Below, piece by piece: positions 58,337 to 64,000 of a DNA stretch of 64,000 nucleotides. Made by a program: the position numbers and the translations under genes. Numbering within the stretch: the first letter of the stretch is position 1; each line of letters opens with the position of its first letter. Source of the DNA: Endothia cerciana (lineage: Eukaryota; Ascomycota; Sordariomycetes; Diaporthales; Cryphonectriaceae); contig JALRMH010000001.1 in the NCBI GenBank assembly GCA_026119935.1, forward strand, positions 868,001 to 932,000, given 5' to 3'. Below the pieces are notes generated by a model. It did not search any database. It was not told where the DNA came from and saw nothing but the letters and a program-made list of their open reading frames with translations.

Positions 58337-61300
58337 CTAAGTAATCGTGTATCTTCCACTCGCCGGCGCACGGCTCTCCGCATCCGCCGCAGCGATCGTT
58401 CCCTCCTTGAGCAGCCGTGTCAGCTCCGTCAACGCATTACTGACGACCACCTCCGTATCGCCCTCGATGAGGATATAGAGCTTCGGCTCCTGGCCCTGAG
58501 CCGGCTCCTTACCCGCTGGATAGAAGTTGCCCTTGGTGGTGATGGACGTGCCTGTCGCCTCCAAGATCTTGGCAACGTTGGTCCTGTTCGTGACCGCCCA
58601 CCTGGCCTTCTGTGGGAAGTCGTTAATCTCAAGCGTAGCGTGGAATGCACCGGCGTCTGGGCCCTTGTTGTCGATCGGCTGACCAGGCCGCAGCTGACCG
58701 GCGCGCGCAAGACGTGCGTTGATGTCGTTGACGGCCTGGGCGGCCTTGTCCAGGGCTCCGCCCTCAGCAGGCCCTGGTTTGACGGCATCTGCGGCCGGAG
58801 CCTTGCCCTCTTCAGCCTTTGCCGCGTCGCGGGACACAATGGCCGAGGCTGCCGACTGGATCGCAGTCGTCGCCTTGTTCTTCTTCTCATCGTCCGCCGG
58901 CGCTTCCTCCTTTTCATCCTCTTCCTCGCCTTCAGCCTTGTGCGTCTTGCGTTCACGGATACGCGCTGCCTCACGCTCCTTGTCCAAACGCTCCAGACCT
59001 TTGCCGCCAAAGCCAGATTGATCCTTCGCTTTGCCTGCTTTGACCTTTTCCCTCCAGGCCTTGCGCATCTGATCAAGCCGCTCAGGAACAGGCTGGCCAC
59101 TCTGTTCCAATGCCCTTGCGATACCCGGCGCGCAGTTTTCTTGCTCCTCGGTGACGAATGTCACTGCAGTACCTGTGTTGCCGGCCCGACCCGTACGACC
59201 AGCACGGTGGACGTAGTCTTCCAAATGATTCGGCGCGTCGTAATTGACCACGAGCTTGAGCTGCTTGACGTCGAGACCACGAGCTGCTACCGAGGTAGCG
59301 ATCATGACAGGGCAGACTCCACTCTTGAAGTCCGAAATTGTCGAGTCCCGATCGACCTGATCTTTGCCACCGTGGATGGACATGCAGCCATAGCCTTTGC
59401 GCAAGAGCTCACGGAGGAGATCGTCCGCCTTTTCTTGTCTTTCAACAAAGATCAAGGCACGCACATCATCGTCGTCCTTGTAAAGGTCGCCAAGAAGCTC
59501 CAAGAGGCGCAGGAATTTGTCCTTCTCGTCTCTGATCTCCACGATCTGGGTAATCTCAGGAGCTACTACGCTCTTGCCACCAACTGTGATCTCGACAGGG
59601 TTCTTCAGGACCTTCTTGACCAATGCATCAATTATGCGAGGCATGGTCGCAGAGAAAAGAACGGTTTGGCGATCAGGTCGCACATTAGCGAAGATCTTCA
59701 TCACCTGAGGTTCGAAGCCCATGTCAAACATTCGGTCAGCCTCGTCCAGAACGATATATGTCGTGCGCTTGAGGTTGACTACTCGGCCCTGATTGGCTGC
59801 CAAGAGGTCGATGAATCGACCAGTCGTCGCGACGACGATCTCGGCTCCAGCCTTGAGCTGAGCGATCTGGTCTTTGATTGGAGGTCCACCATAAGCACAA
59901 ACAGCACGCAGATTCAGTGCTGAGAGGAATGGCTTGCAGTCTCGGAAAATCTGAGTAGCAAGTTCTCGAGTCGGCGTGAGGATGAGACCGATCGGTCCGT
60001 CATCTTTGACCGGTTCCTGATCTTTGATGTGGCGGAACATAGGGAGCAGGAAAGCCATGGTCTTGCCTGATCCTGTCTTGGCAACGCCGATGACATCCCG
60101 GCCAGACATAATGACTGGCAAAGCCTGCATCTGGATAGGTGTTGGCTTCTCGTAACCCAGGTTATCGACGACATTCAAGAGAGGCTTAGTCAGGCCGCAA
60201 TGAGACCACTTCTGGACAGGCTTTGGCACATCCTTTCCGGAGACCTTAATGCCGTCCAAGTCCAGACGAAGTTCCTGAACCTCTGCCTCCGTCATTTGAC
60301 TGAGCTCATAAGGCTCAAACCAGAAATTCTTCCTGATAGGATTGAGCTCAATCTTGCTGTAGTCGATGGTGGGAATATCCTTTTTCTTCTTCTTGGCAGC
60401 AATAGCGAGAATCGAGCCAGCAGTCTCGTCACCCTTGTCCATGTAGTCGAATTCATCGTCCGAAAAGTAGACCTCCGGTTCCTTGTCTTGGACCTTGGTG
60501 GTTCTCTTGCGACCATTGGCTGGCTGGTCCTCGAGTCCTCCCATGAAAGCATCCAAGGGATCGACATCGTCGTCAACGTCCATGGCGTCAGCATCCGCTT
60601 CGGCTTCAGCTACAGCTGGCGGGGCAGTTTCAGGCGCTTCACCATTCGTCTCCGGAGCAGCGGGCTTCTCCTTTTCTTCCTCGTCAACCTGCATCGCCAT
60701 GCTCTGCTGTAGGATTCTTTCTTCGCGTCGCTCATGGGCTGCTCGAGCGGCAGCCGCTGCCTCTTCCTCCGTTCCGGCAAAGTTGTCACCGTCCGAGTCG
60801 GATTCGTCCTCTTCGTTAGCAAAGGGTGCAGCATCCGCCTCTTCCAAAGATATGTCAGGAAGTTTTGCTAACTTGCGCTTCGACGTTTCCTCATCGTCCA
60901 ACACCAGCTTCCGCTTGGCCGCTGGTTTGTCGCCGTCAAGACCGGTCTTCTGAAAGCCGAATCTACTGATTGCGCTACCGGTGCGTAACGTAGAAGCTAG
61001 GTGTCCATGGTCAGCTGTGTTTTTATGTGTTCCAGAGGAGTGCCGTGTGGTGAACGGTCCAGTGGAGGCTGCAACCGGCTGGGAAGGGTGCTCACCTGCA
61101 GAGGTAGTGCTCTTGACTGGTTTCTCAGATGTCGTTGGAGCACCCGGGATAGCCCCTAGAGCCGTGGGAGAATGATGACGAGCCGCGGCCTTCTTCGCAA
61201 TCGCCTTGGGGTCGAACTTGCCCCCATAAGACACAGTCGGCGACGCCTCCTGGGTCTCTTGCGGTGTGCTCGGAGAGGCAACAGCAGAGGTGGCCAGAGG

Positions 61301-62029
61301 TGAGGGTATGGCAGTGGGAGTACCGCTAGCTCTGCCATCCATCTCCGCGAGGAGCTTTCGTGTGCTGCTAGCATCTGTGTCTTTGGTGGCCTGTTTTGAG
61401 GTGAGGGTCTTCTTCTTCCAAGCCTCAAGTTTAGCAAGTCGTTCGGCTTGTTTGTCACTCTGAGCTTGAGCTTGGGTTTGTGCAGACTTAGCGGCCTGTC
61501 GGGGATGGTCAGCATTACAGGTACGAGGAGGGTGCCGGAGGGGGAGGCAACGCACTTCAGCTTCTTTGGGAGCAGCCTTGCTGGCGGACGCCGACGCCCG
61601 TTGCCGGGCATCGTCAGTCCTGCTTCGTGATGCTGTCGAGTCCACAGTCCCCTCCCGCCGGCTCGGAGCCGGCTCGTCATCCCTCCTTGGGCGAGCATCG
61701 CGGCTCCTCTCACGGCGACGAGGCGGGGATCTGTCCCGCGAGCGGCGCCTGTTCCTGAACGAGCCTCCATCTCTTCGCCCGCCCCTGTTGTAATCATCAT
61801 CTCGATCTCGCCTATCTATCGAGCGATCCCGGCGACGGTAAGAGTCTCGGTCCCTATCGTAGGGGTCTCGGTATCGACCCGGGCTGCGACTGCGACGGTC
61901 CCGGACGCCATCCCTCCGGGCCCGGTCGCGGTCGCGGTCGCGGTCGCGGTCACGATCCCGTCTATCGTCATGGCGGCTTCCTCGGCTTCCTGCAGGAGAT
62001 GGTGAGCGCGATGTTCTGTGGCGAGCCAT
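58337..62029 (-). CDS. prp5: DEAD-box pre-mRNA splicing helicase Prp5
   Basis: A continuous frame of 1230 codons. The first ~130 residues are an RS/RD-rich domain with a CGGTCG repeat (RDRDRDRDRDRDR, 61921-61955). The helicase core carries GYEKPTPIQMQALPVIMSGR (Q-motif), AKTGSGKT (about 648), PTRELATQ, DEADRMFDMGFEPQ (about 761), SATMPRIID, IATSVAARGLDVK and HRAGRTGRAG (about 939). Upstream lie DDEFDYMDKG (the DPLD-like Prp5 region) and IRKNFWFEPYELSQMTEAEV. The C-terminus has the KH-like segment FHATLEINDFPQKARWAVTN. Prp5 remodels U2 snRNP when the branch site is recognised. Two internal GT-AG segments, 61555-61496 (60 nt) and 61095-60997 (99 nt), are multiples of three and stop-free. They are probably introns; spliced, the product would have 1177 residues. 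Confidence 0.95.
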   Translation of the reverse strand: MARHRTSRSPSPAGSRGSRHDDRRDRDRDRDRDRDRARRDGVRDRRSRSPGRYRDPYDRDRDSYRRRDRSIDRRDRDDDYNRGGRRDGGSFRNRRRSRDRSPPRRRERSRDARPRRDDEPAPSRREGTVDSTASRSRTDDARQRASASASKAAPKEAEVRCLPLRHPPRTCNADHPRQAAKSAQTQAQAQSDKQAERLAKLEAWKKKTLTSKQATKDTDASSTRKLLAEMDGRASGTPTAIPSPLATSAVASPSTPQETQEASPTVSYGGKFDPKAIAKKAAARHHSPTALGAIPGAPTTSEKPVKSTTSAGEHPSQPVAASTGPFTTRHSSGTHKNTADHGHLASTLRTGSAISRFGFQKTGLDGDKPAAKRKLVLDDEETSKRKLAKLPDISLEEADAAPFANEEDESDSDGDNFAGTEEEAAAAARAAHERREERILQQSMAMQVDEEEKEKPAAPETNGEAPETAPPAVAEAEADADAMDVDDDVDPLDAFMGGLEDQPANGRKRTTKVQDKEPEVYFSDDEFDYMDKGDETAGSILAIAAKKKKKDIPTIDYSKIELNPIRKNFWFEPYELSQMTEAEVQELRLDLDGIKVSGKDVPKPVQKWSHCGLTKPLLNVVDNLGYEKPTPIQMQALPVIMSGRDVIGVAKTGSGKTMAFLLPMFRHIKDQEPVKDDGPIGLILTPTRELATQIFRDCKPFLSALNLRAVCAYGGPPIKDQIAQLKAGAEIVVATTGRFIDLLAANQGRVVNLKRTTYIVLDEADRMFDMGFEPQVMKIFANVRPDRQTVLFSATMPRIIDALVKKVLKNPVEITVGGKSVVAPEITQIVEIRDEKDKFLRLLELLGDLYKDDDDVRALIFVERQEKADDLLRELLRKGYGCMSIHGGKDQVDRDSTISDFKSGVCPVMIATSVAARGLDVKQLKLVVNYDAPNHLEDYVHRAGRTGRAGNTGTAVTFVTEEQENCAPGIARALEQSGQPVPERLDQMRKAWREKVKAGKAKDQSGFGGKGLERLDKEREAARIRERKTHKAEGEEEDEKEEAPADDEKKNKATTAIQSAASAIVSRDAAKAEEGKAPAADAVKPGPAEGGALDKAAQAVNDINARLARAGQLRPGQPIDNKGPDAGAFHATLEINDFPQKARWAVTNRTNVAKILEATGTSITTKGNFYPAGKEPAQGQEPKLYILIEGDTEVVVSNALTELTRLLKEGTIAAADAESRAPASGRYTIT
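60997..61095 (-). other. Candidate in-frame intron 2 of prp5 (99 nt)
   Basis: GTGAGC at the 5' end, CCTAG at the 3' end and a CTGACC branch-like site before the acceptor look like a normal fungal intron. Removal joins TSA to ASTLRTGSAISRFGF. It contains no stop and keeps the frame if retained. Confidence 0.6.
61496..61555 (-). other. Candidate in-frame intron 1 of prp5 (60 nt)
   Basis: It starts GTGCGT and ends GACAG with a CTGAC branch-like site 16 nt before the end. Removal joins KEAE to AAKSAQTQAQ, giving a smooth low-complexity linker, whereas the retained version inserts a Cys/His/Pro-rich peptide out of character with its surroundings. Confidence 0.7.
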
Positions 62030-62877
62030 CTTCGTTTTGTTGGCTCAGCACGGTGAGTATCAGTACTTTTTTCTCTCTCTTTCTTTTCAACCTGGACGAG
62101 TCAGATATCTCGACAAAAGAATGTCTCGCTCGGTTACGGGTCTGAGACCAGAGGCCAGGTTTGCGCTGAGCCGACCCCCGACGCTGAGAAGATCCTGCCC
62201 GAAATGATAGAGCAGCGTCCGGAGGGGTGACGAGTGCTGCGCAGGAAGGCTGATCGTTGAACAGGATGTTGTCACGGGGGACAGACTTCATGAGGCGGAC
62301 GTCAAACTCGGGAGTCAGGCACCGAGGCGTAATGGTGGTCATGCATGCCGCAACGGGTGGGGCCGCCGTTTCGTAGAGACGGTGGAGAGCTTTCACCGTT
62401 TTGGCCCTGGAGCTTACGAAAACGGCCATCGCCCACTGCGATTGGCGTGGCCCGCTAAATCTCGAGGGCAGCCAATCACTGGGCTGCCTTGGAAGGAGCT
62501 TCATGCGTCACGTCACACCTAGGTAGCAGCAGCACCAGCCCTTGCTTCCCAGAACAAACAAACGCATGCCCTAAGCTAACCACAGCAATAAAACAGGGGT
62601 TGGTCAATCTCAGTAGCATAGCAGCTACGACCCAGGTTGACCCAACCCACCCGCCCCATTCCACGTTACAGGGCAGGAAGAGAGAGGACTGCGCAACAAC
62701 AACCAGACCTCAGCTCCACTTCTCTCAATTCAATCAGCTTCACATCGTGTGGCCCCCTCACTCCCCACGTCGCAGCGCAGTCAATCCTTCGCCCACTTCC
62801 AACACCGCACGCACACGCACACGCACGCGCAGCACGCACACACGCACGCACTCTCGCCCGCCCGCCCGCCTACAAGC
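62030..62877. promoter_or_regulatory. Divergent promoter region, prp5 / mitochondrial HMG gene
   Basis: About 850 bp between the two start codons. The part next to the HMG gene carries a CA/CACG microsatellite (about 62808-62855), probably in the leader. An upstream ATG at 62749 is in frame with the HMG protein and is discussed separately. Confidence 0.5.
62808..62855. repeat. CACACG microsatellite in the HMG gene leader
   Basis: Alternating CA and CACG/CGCA units cover about 48 bp just before the preferred HMG start codon. If translated from the upstream ATG they give a THTHTHAQHAHTHA peptide. Confidence 0.8.
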
Positions 62878-63885
62878 ATGCTGGTGACCATGCAATCCGC
62901 AGTGGCCCAAGGCCTGCGCGCCTGCGGTCGCACCACCGCCACCTCGCGTGCCGCCATCCTCTCCCGCCGGACGTTCCTCATCGCGCCCAGCTACAAGGCC
63001 CTCCTCGCTGTCCGCGGCTACGCCACCGCGACCGCGACCAAGAAGTCGGCCACGACCACCCGCGCCAAGAAGCCCGCGGCCAAGAAGCCCGCGGCCAAGA
63101 AGACCACCACTCGCAAGTCGACCGCCGCTGCCGGGACCAAGAAGAAGGCGGCCGCGGCCAAGAAGAAGCCCAAGGCCAAGAAGGCCGCGCCGAAGAAGAC
63201 TACTAGGCCGAAGAAGGCCGTGGACCCGGAGAAGAAGAAGGCGCTGCTGAAGAAGGACCTCAGAAAGGCGGCTCTGCTGTACCAGGAGCCCAAGAAAGAA
63301 GCCAGCAGCGTCTGGCAGGTCTACCTCTTCGACCACATCAAGGGCGACAAGGGCATCGGCCGGGAGACGTTCGGTCCCAAGCTGAAGGAGGTCGCCGCTG
63401 GCTACAAGAACCTCTCTCCTCCCGAGGTGCAGGTGAGTCGTCCCCACTGCGCCCGACGGGTCTTTGTCGTGCATCGCGGGTTCTCCCATTTCTCCCATAC
63501 TGACGTCTCGACACAGAGCCTCGATCAGCGCGCTCAGCAGAACAGGATCAACAACGCCGCCAACTACAAGAAGTGGGTGGAGAGCCACTCCGTCGCGGAA
63601 ATTTACGCCGCGAACCTTGCCCGCCGTCGTCTTGTCAACACCTTCGGCATGAAGGTCAGCCCGGTCAAGATCATTGACGAGCGTAAGCCCAAGAAGCCCA
63701 CGACTGCCTTCAGCCAGTTTGTCAAGTCCAAGAGCAGCGCCCACACCGGCAGCGCCCCTGAGACTATGAAGCAGCTGAGCTTTGAGTGGAAGTCGCTCTC
63801 GGAAGCGGACAAGAAGCCGTACGCAGACCTCTACGCCGCAGAGGTTGTCAAGTACAGGCGAGAGCAGGAGAGAGTCGGTCTGTGA
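62878..63885 (+). CDS. Mitochondrial HMG-box DNA-binding protein
   Basis: Two exons (62878-63432 and 63517-63885), 307 residues. The N-terminus reads as a mitochondrial presequence (basic, Ser/Ala/Arg-rich: CGRTTATSRAAILSRRTFL, then LAVRGYATATAT). A Lys/Ala-rich basic linker follows (KKPAAKKPAAKKTTTRKS and more), then two HMG boxes: box 1 SVWQVYLFDHIKGDKGIGRE across the intron to NYKKWVESH, and box 2 KPKKPTTAFSQFVKSKSS to LSFEWKSLSEADKKPYADLY. Such proteins (Abf2/TFAM-like) package mitochondrial DNA into nucleoids. The 84-nt intron (63433-63516) is a multiple of three with no stop; retained it would insert VSRPHCARRVFVVHRG and more into box 1, disrupting it. The start at MLVTMQ was chosen because the presequence begins there; the upstream in-frame ATG at 62749 would bury it. 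Confidence 0.88.
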   Translation: MLVTMQSAVAQGLRACGRTTATSRAAILSRRTFLIAPSYKALLAVRGYATATATKKSATTTRAKKPAAKKPAAKKTTTRKSTAAAGTKKKAAAAKKKPKAKKAAPKKTTRPKKAVDPEKKKALLKKDLRKAALLYQEPKKEASSVWQVYLFDHIKGDKGIGRETFGPKLKEVAAGYKNLSPPEVQVSRPHCARRVFVVHRGFSHFSHTDVSTQSLDQRAQQNRINNAANYKKWVESHSVAEIYAANLARRRLVNTFGMKVSPVKIIDERKPKKPTTAFSQFVKSKSSAHTGSAPETMKQLSFEWKSLSEADKKPYADLYAAEVVKYRREQERVGL

Positions 63886-64000
63886 GGGCGGCAGAGGTAG
63901 TCATGCAAGAGACCAGTACATTCGGGATGGTGCATGAAAGAGACAAGCCCGCCCCTCCCGGAACTGGGCTATCGGCTATCTGTGTGCGATCCGAGTGCCA
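63886..64000. other. 3' flank of the HMG gene
   Basis: The window ends 115 bases after the HMG stop codon. Nothing else can be read. Confidence 0.4.

Noticed and set aside
58640..59923. 427-codon plus-strand frame opposite prp5
   Set aside because: It is an antisense shadow of the helicase core; no domain is visible.
62758..63744. 328-codon minus-strand frame opposite the HMG gene
   Set aside because: It is a Leu/Gly/Arg-rich shadow of the Lys/Ala codons of the HMG protein.
1..64000. CRISPR arrays, prokaryotic operons and phage genes
   Set aside because: The genes carry spliceosomal introns and encode nuclear, ER and mitochondrial proteins of a fungus; no regularly spaced repeats are present.

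Overview
The window is nuclear DNA of a filamentous ascomycete (Pezizomycotina; Sordariomycetes is the best guess). It has GC-rich coding sequence, short 50-110 bp GT-AG introns, genes on both strands with no operons, and a gene set typical of mould genomes: a HapC-type CCAAT subunit, a fungal ML/TRP-like membrane protein, an ABCB transporter, a CYP52-like P450, DUF6594 and a fungal C2H2 regulator. I reconstructed 20 intact protein-coding genes, most by splicing exons so that reading phases close exactly, plus three decayed gene remnants. I saw no tRNA, rRNA, CRISPR array or intact transposon.

Layout. 1-5800 is a decayed accessory stretch. It holds a mutated, inverted partial copy of the C2H2 gene found at 48 kb, a frameshifted retropepsin-like fragment joined to it, and a broken DUF6594 gene. 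5.8-14.7 kb holds an ABCB transporter, an alpha/beta hydrolase and a cytochrome P450, a possible small metabolic or detoxification group. From 17 kb on the genes are mostly conserved housekeeping genes: tubulin cofactor A, THOC7-like, elongin A, NEDD8 (four small exons), prohibitin-2, CstF64/Rna15, a CorA-type Mg transporter, a patatin/DUF3336 protein, Leo1, a MOB protein, Hap3/NF-YB, prefoldin subunit 2 and Cmc2. These are followed by the C2H2 regulator, an FLC/TRP-like membrane protein, the DEAD-box splicing helicase Prp5 and a mitochondrial HMG-box protein. Gene-poor spacers of 3-4 kb lie at 39.9-43.9, 45.2-48.0 and 51.5-55.3 kb.

How the genes fit together. Many act on RNA polymerase II transcripts (elongin A, Leo1/Paf1C, THOC7, CstF64, Prp5) or in mitochondria (prohibitin-2, Cmc2, mtHMG). 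Several are divergent pairs with short shared upstream regions (THOC7/elongin A, prohibitin/CstF64, Leo1/MOB, prefoldin/Cmc2, Prp5/mtHMG).

The most notable observations are the inverted duplicate whose changes look like RIP or CpG deamination; a patatin-family protein lacking both catalytic dyad residues; introns in Prp5 and the HMG gene that are multiples of three and stop-free, so they read through; and an acidic/basic insertion inside the first nucleotide-binding domain of the ABC transporter. I did not find a clearly new multi-gene defence or regulatory system.
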